From the NCBI GenBank assembly GCA_034766995.1, contig CM068313.1, forward strand, positions 22,529,012 through 22,593,011: a stretch of DNA of 64,000 nucleotides, in the 5' to 3' direction. This DNA comes from Acanthacorydalis orientalis. Taxonomy: Eukaryota > Arthropoda > Insecta > Megaloptera > Corydalidae. The notes under the pieces are model-generated. The model searched no databases. It saw only the letters and a list, made by a program, of their open reading frames with translations, and was not told the origin of the DNA. Every line of letters starts with the position of its first letter. The stretch's first letter is position 1. Below, piece by piece: positions 50,216 through 62,555 of the stretch. The translations under genes and the position numbers were made by a program.

Positions 50216-50383
50216 CTTAACATACATATTAACGCGTCAAAAAAGAGGCACCGAAGATGTAACGAATTGCTACGCTCTTACCGGAGCTCTTTAAATAGGC
50301 GTTTCTATTCTACAAATCGTTCCCTCTTGTATCCCAACAGAACTCCGGAGGTGCTGCGATACGACAGGGAGCACTACATATAA
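50216..50383 (+). other. candidate terminal exon, product unrecognised
   Basis: A strong acceptor (tctcctccactctaccctt then actcag, AG at 50214-50215) precedes an open frame of 55 codons ending TAA at 50381-50383. It reads LNIHINASKKRHRRC at the start and ends PNRTPEVLRYDREHYI. The frame can also be extended upstream without a stop to about 50177. AATAAA occurs at 50390-50395, seven bases after the stop. Base composition and residue use (R, S, N, Y, E) differ from the chance AT-rich frames. A second frame from the same acceptor is open to 50294, so the true frame is not certain. No domain is recognised; a decayed gene fragment is also possible. Confidence 0.3.
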
Positions 50384-50389
50384 TTTTTA

Positions 50390-50400
50390 AATAAATAAAT
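50390..50400 (+). promoter_or_regulatory. possible polyadenylation signal AATAAATAAAT
   Basis: Two overlapping AATAAA hexamers lie directly after the candidate terminal exon. In such AT-rich DNA the hexamer is frequent, so position is the only support. Confidence 0.25.
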
Positions 50401-51719
50401 AGTGTACATAGCAGAAGATGTATGCTATTTATTTTTACTAATATTAGTTTATACGATTAAAATAGTGTGGAAGATCCTATATTAGAAGAACAGAGAAGAC
50501 ATCTTTTTTATATTAAACAAGAACGATCTATTCTATATTGAAATGATATTAAATACATGCTAATTTTTCATGTATACAAATACTAATTGTATGTATATAT
50601 ATATATATATATAACGTGAAATAAATCCGTGTACAGCATACCCTCTATTCTACTATTATAATGTTTTTATACATAATTTATATATTACATAATAGAAATA
50701 CTTGTTTGAGCGTGATTCATTTTCAGAAATGAAATACGATAAGACTGTAAAACGATTTTCGCGTCTAAGCTAAAGAGGATTACAAACATTAAAATACCAA
50801 CTTAAGAACAGGTTTTTATATCAGATTTGCCTGCATGAATCTTAAACAAAAAGAACTGGGTGTTAAATACATACATTTTTAAATCTCGTGGACGTCAGAG
50901 TTCAACGCTTGTTTATTTTTCTAAGAACAGGGTAATTTAAATAGGGTTAACAGTGTGTACAGTGCGTAATCATAGCAATAATTTATCTTTTTTGTTGGTA
51001 TTACGGTCTTTTAAAAGTCTTTTGTGTTTGTTTTGAATTTTCGTTCTTTTTATTTTTAATAATATGGATTGAAGTCAGTACGATTAGAGTATATGTTATA
51101 ACCCTTTGTTTTCTTGTCGAATTAAACGAGAAAAATGTGATTACGCTGAATAAGGGTCTTCAGATTTGTAAACATTTGTAATCTAATTTTTGTTCCAAAA
51201 TGTTGAGTATTTGATTAAAGTAAACAGCTATTTTTTCCTGGAAAACGAAATTTCTTTTACGTGGGACTTGTTATTACCATACCTCGTTCTTCAATATCTG
51301 TATTAGAGTCTCATACGCATGTAAATGATGTGTTAGTAAAAATGTGAACAGGAAAAAATCATGATAGCGGCAGTACATGAAAGAACGTATAGTAGCGTTA
51401 ATGTAGAAACATTATATTACATTAAAGTTGGTCACAGGTACGCATGCTTTTGAATGTTAATTTACATTATTTTATACGGAACATTTTTTATAGAGTTCTA
51501 CTTGTTTGAAATTTTTTTTGGCGTACTCTGTTTAAAAATTAAATGTCTCATAAGTATTATAATATTGTGAAACGTAAATAATTCTGAAAGTGTAAAACGC
51601 TTGATTTAAAATTCATCGACAACCTAAATAATAGTGAGTATTTAGTAATTACATTTTGTATATTGAGATATTTACATGCATATACTATTTATATATTTAA
51701 ATTTTATATATATATATAG
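50401..51719. other. gene-free stretch
   Basis: A TA array lies at 50594-50613. The rest is AT-rich with mildly GC-richer patches (50700-50960, 51240-51440) and no recognised feature. Confidence 0.5.
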
Positions 51720-51921
51720 TGATTCAACTTTGGTTTCCACATGAAAGCATTAAAAAAACGCAAAAATAAAAAAAAAACACGTTATCCCCCATTTAGTATT
51801 TTATTTCAATTGTATATTAGTATTGAATTCAATTAAAATACTAAATAAAAAATAACATGACTTTTCTAAATTTCTGCGTCCCCTGTTAATTCTTCTATGT
51901 GAAGGCCTAAATTGAATCATC
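51720..51921 (+). mobile_element. foldback MITE family, copy 4
   Basis: A ~202-bp copy with both termini: tgattcaactttggtttcc at the left and ggcctaaattgaatcat at the right. The inner palindrome tagtattttatttcaatt / aattaaaatacta is present but more decayed, and the interior adds a few A-run length changes. Short TA lies on the left and a long compound TA array on the right. Confidence 0.88.

Positions 51922-52005
<84 letters not shown>
51922..52005. repeat. (TA)n-(TG)n-(TA)n compound microsatellite
   Basis: About 25 bp of TA, a gtgtgtgt core, and about 45 bp of TA, abutting foldback MITE copy 4. Confidence 0.94.
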
Positions 52006-52007
<2 letters not shown>

Positions 52008-52384
52008 TAGATAGAGAAAAAGATAGACATAATAAAGTGTTTAAAATATAAGTTAATTCGAACGATATGATATTTAGATTTGACATACTAATAAAGTAAC
52101 TAGCACTTTAAATTAATGATTTAACTTTCGGCCTAACATTAAATTTCAAACAAAATATTAATGTTAGTTGTTAAAATATTAATAAATATTATAATTTATA
52201 ATTTATTTCATTGAAAATAATACTTTTTAGAATTAAGTTTAATGCGTTTAAAAATAGATTTTACATTTATGTAACGCAATCGAAGCTAATAAATAACAAT
52301 GAATTATACGTTTTCAGTTATTTATTGAGCATTTTTCTTTCGCGTATTTCTTTACATGTTAAAAGATCTCTTAATAGGATTGGA

Positions 52385-52420
52385 TTTATGTGAAAGTTTA
52401 TGTGAAACTTTATTTGAAAC
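52385..52420. repeat. three tandem 12-bp units
   Basis: tttatgtgaaag, tttatgtgaaac and tttatttgaaac follow one another without spacer. Confidence 0.85.
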
Positions 52421-52764
52421 TTTAAAATTCAGACAAATTGTATTACTTTTGTTCGTTTTTCTTAGTTTACAACTCGATTTTCACTCACTTTTCTCGAAAT
52501 TTCTCTGTGAATTATTGTTACAGATTACTTTTTTCAGTAGTTAACTATTTGTTTTTTAAGTTTATTTTATACATTTCACTTTTACTGTTTTTACACTAAC
52601 AAATAACCAATATAAATTATAATAACTTATAATAACTATTGTCAAATTCAAAAATAAATAAAGTAATTTAGGTAAATTATTTCATAAAAACTTATATAAA
52701 TTTAATGAAGAATTTTAAGTATTACATATAATAACATTTTATTTAATTTAATATTTTTCAGATG

Positions 52765-52810
<46 letters not shown>

Positions 52811-54477
52811 GAAGTTTCTTTTCTGCTATAAATAGGTAGAGAAACATTCTGTGTTACATAGATGCATCTTAAAAGTATGCTTTTTATTTAAGAAAATGGC
52901 AAGAGAAAATAATCCGCAAAGAAAGCTTTCTAAATGTTAGAATAAAACATGATTTTTTTAACTTTACTTTAGAAAATTTGTTAATTTTAAAGTTTATTAT
53001 TTGGATTCGAATGTCTGTAAAATACAATTTGCATATATATATATATATATATATATATACGTATGCCAAAGTTATTAATAAATTAAATGTTTGTAAAATC
53101 CGTAGTATAAATAATATATTTTTAAAATTCTAAGTAAGTTAAGTAAGAGTACTTACAAAATTAGTTCATTTTTTTGTAAAAACATCTTTCGACATATGTG
53201 AATTATTATTTTATTTTTTGTGAACTTACACGACTATTAAAACTGTATTAGACCTGTTTTCTCGGAACGTTATAAAACTTAATAGTGCGACAAAACACAT
53301 CCCAGATAAGCAATAAAAGATTAGTTCGCCGTGCTTTTGTTCAAACCATACCTTTTATATTCAATTCAAGATAAGACCGCACGTTTATATTTATATATTA
53401 AAATTCTATTCTTTTTCACCTTGCCGCGTTATACTCATCCTTTACCTTACATCATTGTTGAATAAAAATATTTTTCAGAGTTTGTAATCGACGATCTCGA
53501 ATTTTGAAAGGACGCGCCCGGCATTGTAATGAAAATATTGTTGATTCTCCATAAGCATTGTACTGTTTTTACAAACGAGTCTTTCAACAATATTTCGTTT
53601 AGGGATGTTGTGATAACGTATCTATTTTTTTAAGATGTCTAGGTCAGACACATATAGATGATTGTTTAATGTGAGGACAATCAACCTTTTCTCAGATAAG
53701 AAATAAGAGCTGAAATGTGTGTTGTAGGTCTTACGAAAGATATATGTGACGCTGTTTGGACTTCTATTTATCATCAACATTATATAGTTGCCATATTTTA
53801 TGTGATTTAAACAACTGTATTTAATCAAGTTTTGCCGTATATGTAATATAGGAACGAAAATATATAGAGGTGTGATTATTTTTTACATATTTATTGAATT
53901 TTAAATCGAGCAATTTCATTACTTTTTACGGAATTAAAATATCACACCCTTTTTTTGCACAACACAACATCAACAAATATAAAAAATCTATAAATGTTTG
54001 ATTCATAACTAAAATACAGATTTGCTGATTCTAAATTTAGATAAGAAAGCAGTAAAGTTCTATTCGCAATTTTATCTTGTCTCGTTGACAATCCGTATTA
54101 GAATACTTTTTTTACTTTTTAACGTCTTGAATTTTAAATTTAATTTACATATATTGAAAATCGATTTAAATCTATTTATATAAATTGACAATGTGCCAAA
54201 CTGAAAATGTAAAAATACTGTATATGATGTGAAGGAAAGATTTTTATAATTATTTAATATTTTGGACATATTTAAATATTATTAAAATATAATACTTGTA
54301 GCAAAATACAATTTATATACAAAAATGGAATTCGATATTAATTTTAATGCAACACACATCTGTACCTTTTTAAAAATATTTTAATTTTTAGAATTTGAAG
54401 TAAAATAATTTCAGGCTGTTGTTTTGTATTAAATCTTGTTGTATTATTTATATAGAATTAGAATTATTTTATTTTGG

Positions 54478-54482
<5 letters not shown>

Positions 54483-54550
<68 letters not shown>
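54483..54550. repeat. (TA)n microsatellite
   Basis: About 68 bp of uninterrupted TA. Confidence 0.95.
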
Positions 54551-54554
<4 letters not shown>

Positions 54555-54834
54555 TGCACGTACATATGTATTTATGCTTGTGTGTTTTTATGAATGTGTT
54601 CACGTATATTAGATAGGTCTGTGCAATCTTTTTTATGTACCATATTACATATAATAGTACACAGTAAATAAATGGTTATAATTTATCAAGCAATAAAAAC
54701 TAACCAAGAAGAGCTAAAATACTTTTGACATCTTCTCGTCATAGTACGTGACTTTGATCATATTTGTGAAGTCAACTGATCCGGAGGGCTTATGTGTTAA
54801 GCACGATCTAGGGAAGACCCATCAAAAAGAATAA

Positions 54835-54862
54835 GTCATGGTTATATTCTTCGTACCATGAC
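54835..54862. repeat. 8-bp perfect inverted repeat, 12-nt loop
   Basis: gtcatggt and accatgac flank tatattcttcgt inside a less AT-rich patch (54720-54930). The stem is too short on its own to argue for a microRNA precursor. Confidence 0.6.
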
Positions 54863-55088
54863 ATAGGATAAAAGTTGCCGGCTGCAGTGTCTTCTGCGTA
54901 CTAGTAACGAGGTAAATAGGTGTGAATAATACGTGAATATTTAATATTTCATACCGTGATGTATGTATGTAAACAAAGGCAATAAAAGATCTTGTTTATT
55001 TATTAAAGTGTTCAATATAAAATCAAACAAAATAATTTAATTTTTCAAAAAATTAGTAATTCTGTCTTTACTTAATACATATATGTTT

Positions 55089-55091
<3 letters not shown>

Positions 55092-55141
<50 letters not shown>

Positions 55142-55155
55142 CATACACACACATT
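55092..55155. repeat. (TA)n-(CATA)n-(CA)n compound microsatellite
   Basis: About 44 bp of TA followed by catacata and a short CA run. Confidence 0.93.
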
Positions 55156-55665
55156 ACATTTTAAATTGATTTTTATTAGCGGTGTCTATCAATTCCAAGT
55201 TCTCAATTAATGAGTATATTACAATACACAATTAGTATTCAGTCATTTAAAGAAATCTTAGGCAATTTTATAGTTAGGTGTAATTAATTTAGTAAGTAAT
55301 TATTTTCGATAATATTAAATAAATATTAATTCCTTATTCAAAGATTAACATTTGTGATATTAATTATTTTATAAAATTTCATTTTTATAATTTAATTGAT
55401 TTATAGGTTATAAGTTAATAAAAGTTGAATAATTTAGTACTGATTTGAGAAATAATTGAAGGAAAATGGACAGAAAACACATTTATATTATTTAAATATT
55501 ATTTTTTTTAATAGTTTTAAACACTAAAATATTTAATATTTAAAAAAATGATGTATTAGAGAATAACTTAAGAGATTATATTATATTTAAAATATATTAT
55601 TATAAGTGTTTAAAAGGTAATTTCAAGTACTTTTGATAAATAATTAATGTATGTACTACACAGAT

Positions 55666-55666
55666 A

Positions 55667-55715
<49 letters not shown>
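55666..55715. repeat. (TA)n microsatellite with TGTG interruption
   Basis: About 50 bp of TA interrupted once by atgtgtat. Confidence 0.93.
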
Positions 55716-55719
<4 letters not shown>

Positions 55720-55817
55720 TTATATTTGTAATTTACTTAAAAATGTTTTGTTGCTTCAAGTGGTTACTTCTTAAAGACTTAATTTGTGCTAACTTTATGG
55801 ATAGATATTTTTAATGT

Positions 55818-55925
<108 letters not shown>

Positions 55926-56303
55926 AGTCTTGGTACATATTTAATTTATATTATTTATAATTCAATATTGAAACTCTAAAAACTTTTAAACTAAAGTTTA
56001 CTTTACATTTAGTATTTGTTTTACATATAAATACTGTAATTTATGTACTTTATATCTTTGTATCTCCATAATTTTTATATTTATTTTTATACTTTTCTGT
56101 TGGATTTCATATTCTGTATAGAAGGATAGATTTCATATTTTGCATATAAATGTCCAGTCACATATAAATTGATTTAATATTCTTTTTTGTATTGAAATTA
56201 TAATGAATACAATTACAATTTAGATATTAATGATCAGTTTATTACTCTAGTGTAATATTTTCCTAAATAAAGTACAAAAGGTTCCTACATAAAGTATATA
56301 TTC

Positions 56304-56307
<4 letters not shown>

Positions 56308-56379
<72 letters not shown>
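56308..56379. repeat. (TA)n microsatellite
   Basis: About 72 bp of uninterrupted TA. Confidence 0.95.
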
Positions 56380-56381
<2 letters not shown>

Positions 56382-57478
56382 AAACAAATTCTTATCTTGT
56401 TCCATAAAGCAATGGGTGAATTTTTTTTTATTTATCTATTAAATATCGTGCAATAGATTGAAATAAAAAAATGTGCATAATAACTATGTAAAAATTATGT
56501 AGAAACGTTTCGAATGAGTCACACAGTTCCGGTTTTAATTTTTTTCTGTTTCAGTGTAATTGTGTTACATGTACCTATGAGTTAATGTCCTTATTCGTCT
56601 TGTTATTAACGTACTTTCTTATTAATAGTACGAGATTTTAATTTAAACTAGATTTTGTCATATTAACATTCTATTCGAATCGAGTAACAACTAAAACAGT
56701 ATTTGAATGTAACCTAGAATACTAATTCAAAAGGCAGTAGAGGTCAACGAGAACGTTGTATGCAAAGTAATTGTCATTCGATAATACAATAGATGTGCCA
56801 AATAACATCGATTTAGTATATTATTGAATTTGTTTTCCGTTGGCGTAATGATCCAAAAATATTTACATGACTGCGTGTGTATCAAATATATTCGAAACAT
56901 TTTTTTCCAAATTGCAGTATTACAAGAATATACATCATAAATATCATTTATGTACCTGTAAAAAGTGGAAATGTTGTTAAAAATATTTTCCTATTCTTTT
57001 TTTGTCTTCAAAAAAATGTTAAATTATAATGTTGAATGTTATATAAAAAATACGTTTCGATTATAAGCTATAAATTTATATTTATAACGTACCGACGATG
57101 ATTTAAATGTAGATATATGAAAATACAACAATAATTTTTGGTAATTTATTTTCAATGGCTTGTGATTGTGTTCGGATAAAAACGGTACATCAGAAACATT
57201 TAGATTTTACTGATTACATCACTAAGCAGGCATCTGTGTCTAGAACATAATCATTACGACGCATTGTACATCATTTTCACAATGTTAGTGTTCGTTTTTG
57301 TATAATACCTATTAATACATAGGTGGAATGCTTTCTCACGTTCTGCCTGTACTTATCACATTATTTCACACCTACTAGTATTACACAGCGATTGACTATC
57401 AGTAATTATTGTGTAAATGTGTATCTAGCTAATACTATGATAAAATATTTAAACTGTCAATTTTATATACGAGCAATA

Positions 57479-57480
<2 letters not shown>

Positions 57481-57542
<62 letters not shown>
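57481..57542. repeat. (TA)n microsatellite
   Basis: About 62 bp of uninterrupted TA. Confidence 0.95.
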
Positions 57543-57548
<6 letters not shown>

Positions 57549-57783
57549 AAAATATAATTAGAATAAAATATTTTTTTCTGTTATGCATCAGTTTTTTAAT
57601 AATTTTCATTTCAACTGTCTAAATATGGATTTTTTGATTTGATTTTATTATTTTTTTATCATTTTTCTTTCAACAACACATATTTATTTTAGATATTTTT
57701 TCATACATTTTTAATAATCTAAATTGCATGAAAGTATATCAAAAAATTTTAGTTATTCATCAAAATAAAGACAATACAATCAA

Positions 57784-57809
57784 TGATCATTTATATTGAT
57801 AAATGATCA
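57784..57809. repeat. perfect 11-bp hairpin, 4-nt loop
   Basis: tgatcatttat and ataaatgatca are exact reverse complements around attg. No neighbouring gene or transposon end is recognised. Confidence 0.8.
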
Positions 57810-57858
57810 CTGACAATAAATAATTGTTTCATGTATCTATTGGATATTGTGTACTTTT

Positions 57859-57861
57859 ACA

Positions 57862-57930
<69 letters not shown>

Positions 57931-57933
57931 ATA
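57859..57933. repeat. (TA)n microsatellite
   Basis: About 70 bp of TA with an atgtat unit at its left edge. Confidence 0.95.
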
Positions 57934-58281
57934 TACCCACTAAAACCAAGATTTTTCATTCTAAAAAATACTTCTGAAAAGTTACGTGTGTTATAAAAAC
58001 TTTTGAAAAATATTTAATTAGCACAATATTATGTTAAGATAAATTTTTGTCAAATAAAATCATTACAAATGATAAATAATCATAAAAGTTTTAAGAAATC
58101 GTTCTTATTTTTTATTTGGGTTATTTTCTAAAGTTACCCAGATCTGCATTGATTAGTCATTCTAAACAATTACTTTATTAGTAAAAAATGATATGCTGAA
58201 AGGTTGGACAAAAATTCAGATACAAATATGAACAAGTTATAATTAAATGTATTTCGCATTAATGTCGGTAATAGAGAGAAT

Positions 58282-58285
58282 ATAT

Positions 58286-58343
<58 letters not shown>
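58282..58343. repeat. (TA)n microsatellite with TACA interruptions
   Basis: About 62 bp; two TACATA units lie in the left quarter. Confidence 0.94.
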
Positions 58344-58345
<2 letters not shown>

Positions 58346-59352
58346 TCAATTAACTTGAAAAATAGTATTATAAAAATGTGAATTTCTAGAGAGAAAATAT
58401 AGATTATATTTAATATCGTTAAGTCTCGTTTGATACCCACATACCACACGCAGATATTCGATCTCTTTCAAGCTTAAACACGAAATACGATCAGAACTAT
58501 TTAGGTTAACCTGGGCATATACCTTTAATTAGTAGATTTTAATTGATAGAAATGTACATCATTAATTACTATATAATTAATTAAATTTAACACCACTTAC
58601 TATACTTGATGTATGTTTCAGAATTTGAATCTTTCATTTTTGAATATTTTACATAATTAATTATCATTCCGAATTGTCTAGAAATCTGTAAGGTACATAT
58701 TTCAGTTTGTATGTTAAAACTATTTTTAATAATTTAAAATAATAAAAATCGAAATTATTAAAATTAATTTAAATTTTAAGCGTATAAAGATTCGAGGAAA
58801 AATAATTCATTGAAAATTAACTTAGTGTCCAATACACTTTATGAAGTTTTTATTAAAATTGAAAACTTTAAATAGGTTTTCACTTGAATTACTTTTTTTA
58901 ATGTTTATTATAATGTTTATTTTTTTATTATATAATAAATGTTGAGACAATATTTACTTCGAGTTAGATTTTTAAAAGCTGTCTAAAATAGTAGATAAAT
59001 CATTAAGAAACTGAAGTTCATAAAGAAAGGAAACAAAAAAAATGAGAAATAATAAAATCGATATAATTAACACTAAATTCAATTTTCAAATTTATTGTTT
59101 CTCCTCCTATGCATCTGACGTCGCGTACTTCTCAAGTTCGTGTGAACGAATTCGACTTAAAGATAAGCAAGACAGTTGTTATTACTTCTAATAAATAACA
59201 TGCTATGTAATGTATCAAAATATATATTCTATATATTTTCTGATCAATAAATTTTACTTTTGGTTGTATATATATATATATAATTATATGAAAACATTTT
59301 TTCCAATTTCCTGGTTTATTGTTTTTAACTGTATTAATTTTATATTATTGTT

Positions 59353-59466
<114 letters not shown>

Positions 59467-60643
59467 CTCAGGTTAAATTTTATGACAAGTTTCAATCGTA
59501 TTACATTTATAAAATGTTTATATACATATATTTGTGCATGCAAAATTTACTTTTTGTCATACAAATGCTTTACATATTATGTAAAAGGTTAAAATAACTG
59601 AAATTCTTGTATTAATAATCATTTAAACCAATTAGTTCGATTCGGAGAACAAGCCCATATATCGTTTTGACATTGAATTAAATTCATAACTGAAACTATA
59701 ACGAATAAGAGAGACACACATACGATAAACAAGCGTAATCAAATATCGGTACCAAGTTTCGATTTTGAACGTTGGAACTGTGACTAGTGACATAAAAAAA
59801 TACCTGAACTAAAATAAACATGCTATTTTAATGGAAGAGAAATGTAAATCGACTAGCGGTGTGCTTTTTCTGATCCAATTACTTCTGTTCGTAAATATTT
59901 GAGAAAAAATCTCGACTTTACCATATTGACAGATAATATTCAGTAGCCTATTGTTTCAATTTAAAGGAAATACCGAAAGCGGTTCGATATTCTCTAATGA
60001 GGTACGGATTTTTATGTGTTCATTCATAGCACTGGCTGGTATTATTTTTTTGTCCGTACTTGAAATGCGAAATTTCGCATATATTACTTATTACTGTTGA
60101 TAAAAAATATAAAACTTATCTAATGTTTTTAATTAAGGGATTTTATTTATTGAATGGGTTTAAATTTAATTACATTTACTCGAAAAGGAAATAGGAATAT
60201 CAATTTTTCAGTAAACCTTTTTTATAAATCAAGACTTGAAATTTCACGTTAGAAAATAAATATCTTGTTTATTAAATTGTATTTTTTTTTTTATAAATTA
60301 TAACATATTTTGTAAAATAAGAATATGTGTGCTTAGATTAAAACAAATCCTTGAAAGATTAAAGCAATTTTACCTATTAATAAAATCCTCCGTTGTAAAA
60401 ATGTAAATTAGAATTTTATGAAATTACTTAGTTAATTTTAACAACAATGTAAACTATAATTAAATTTACATTATAAAAGTGTATTGGAATACATGTGTAT
60501 ACAATAATTTCAACAAAAAATTCACTATGTTGGAATATATATGTTTTTTTTTTTAATATTTTCTGATTTAAAATGTTTGATTTACTTTAAACTAGGTCCA
60601 GTTTTTCTTACATACTTGTCGCCAGGTGTTCTACAATAAATCT

Positions 60644-60799
60644 TTACACCTCATGCCTTCTGAGTTTTAGCTTAGTACTTTGCTTTCTATATTGTTCTGT
60701 GGCTTCCTTGTATATACTGAATCCACATCCATTTTCGTCTTTAATCTCTTTACACACGGTGTTGGATACATAGTATTCCATCACTTTGTAAGATTTATT
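60644..60799 (-). other. unrecognised protein-like open segment, possible exon remnant
   Basis: The minus strand is open from 60799 to a TAA at 60644-60646. It includes EYYVSNTVCKEIKDENG and ends KLKLRRHEV, with a balanced, charged composition unlike chance frames here. In a shifted frame just after the stop, IYCRTPGDKY continues the protein-like character to a donor-like GACAA|GTATGT at about 60617, suggesting either an exon with a frameshift or transposon debris. No family is recognised. Confidence 0.25.
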
Positions 60800-60877
60800 T
60801 TAGCAGATCATTTAGTTTTAGTATTTTTCTTAACCAACTATGAATATTGTAAATTTTAATAAATGCTTTAATAAGAA

Positions 60878-60991
60878 ATTTGTACGTTTTTTATGCATAA
60901 ATTATAATCAGTTAAATATTAATTGATTTAAATTTTAATGTAATATTTGTACGTTTTTTTATACATAAATTATAATCAATTAAATATTAAT
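60878..60991. repeat. 46-bp direct repeat, two copies at 67-bp offset
   Basis: Segments 60878-60923 and 60945-60991 both run from atttgtacg to gttaaatattaat / attaaatattaat with about four differences. The spacer is about 21 bp. It looks like a local tandem duplication with one unit partly decayed. Confidence 0.8.
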
Positions 60992-62363
60992 ATTAGTAAT
61001 ATTTATTTGAATATTTTAGAAAAATAGTAACAACATTTTTTCAAATTATTAATTTATATTGTCACGATTTAATATGTGTATTTGTTATTGTAATACAATA
61101 AATAAATAATTCTTATTTAAAATTTTTATTAACTTTTTTATATTTGATTTTTGATTTTTTTACAAAAATATATTATTATCTGAAAACAGAATTATTTTTT
61201 TACAAAATTATTTGGTTATAACTAACTATAATTTATCGATAAAAATTGTATTTATTGTCTAACGTCTTTAAGAAAATCTTTTCTTTATATTTCAAAACCA
61301 TACATTTACCTTTAATGAACGTTGAAAATTTTTATTAACAGGTTTTTGTAATGTAAACTGATATTTTAATATTTTTAGTACAGGAAAATATTTTTAATAA
61401 AATTATTTTATTGTTAGGAATCATTGTATACATTTTCAATCAAGTTTTAATTAATATAGTTTTGATTATTTGACTTAAATTGTTTTTTAAGTCACACGAA
61501 TGAAGTACTTACTTGAAAAACAGTATATTTTGTCAGTTTTAAACTGAATAATATTGAAATTCATTCATGGTCTCCAAAATTAATGTGATGTAATCTGTAC
61601 AAGTAATCATTTTACATACATCCTTAAAAAAATTAAGTGGAAATAATTATAATTTTCTTTCACGGCTGTAATTATTACCACGTGACTTGAAAACTAATGT
61701 AGATAAATTTGTGATAATTCTTAATATATTTTAATTTTATTCGTCAGGTTTATTTATACAACTGTTCTAAACAAATACATTCTTTGTTCGATGAAAAAAA
61801 TGCTTTAGCTCAATTTGATAACGTTTTATATTGTCTTATAATCAGAAAAATATAAATGTTGCATTAGTCAATGAATTAAATGACAATTGTTTTCACAACA
61901 AAATATTAACATAAAAAATATATAAACACAAAAAATATATGCATATGTATGGCGGAAACAGGTAGATCAAGATTGATTTATTCATAATTAAGCAGAAATG
62001 TTAATGTGTTATTATATTAACCCTATATAAACTGAACTAGTAGTTTAAATTTTATAAAAAAAAAATACTAAAACTACATTTTAATTCATTATGTCCACTG
62101 TTTGACGAACCGCAATGTTCACTGTACCGTGACACCCTTAATACTTCGTGAATTACTCGTTAACTCGTGCTGAATACATATGTACTTCACATACTTTTCA
62201 CTACACGTATTTTTACATATGTAATACGTGTTGTCGTTGTTTCATTGCATAGAAAGTATGTGTATGTCCGATAAAATAATATTGTCAGGTATATAGTAAC
62301 ATCTGTGTTTTACATTTTTTCATGTACAAAGGTCAATATAAAAACGCTATGAATTCAAAGTAC

Positions 62364-62367
62364 ATAC

Positions 62368-62445
<78 letters not shown>

Positions 62446-62446
62446 A
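62364..62446. repeat. (CATA)n-(TA)n-(TG)n compound microsatellite
   Basis: Four CATA units, about 60 bp of TA and a short TG run, ending at the TA target site of the mariner. Confidence 0.95.
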
Positions 62447-62555
62447 TTAGTTGGTGCACAAATAATTACGGTTTTTACGTATCGAGTATCAAGACGCATA
62501 TATCAGTTAAAAATTATATTTATGAATCAAAATAAAGATCATTGGCCTGCACACA

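Larger units (their letters stand above)
60800..62446. other. gene-free AT-rich stretch
   Basis: Holds a direct repeat pair at 60878-60991 and a (CATA)n-(TA)n-(TG)n array at 62364-62446. Otherwise no feature is seen. Confidence 0.55.

Noticed and set aside
52211..52544. Two overlapping plus-strand frames of 60 and 62 codons, the second with an LCET-like 4-residue repeat
   Set aside because: The repeat is a 12-bp tandem unit and there is no other support.
54835..54862. Inverted repeat as a microRNA precursor
   Set aside because: An 8-bp stem with a 12-nt loop is too small, and no extended pairing is visible.
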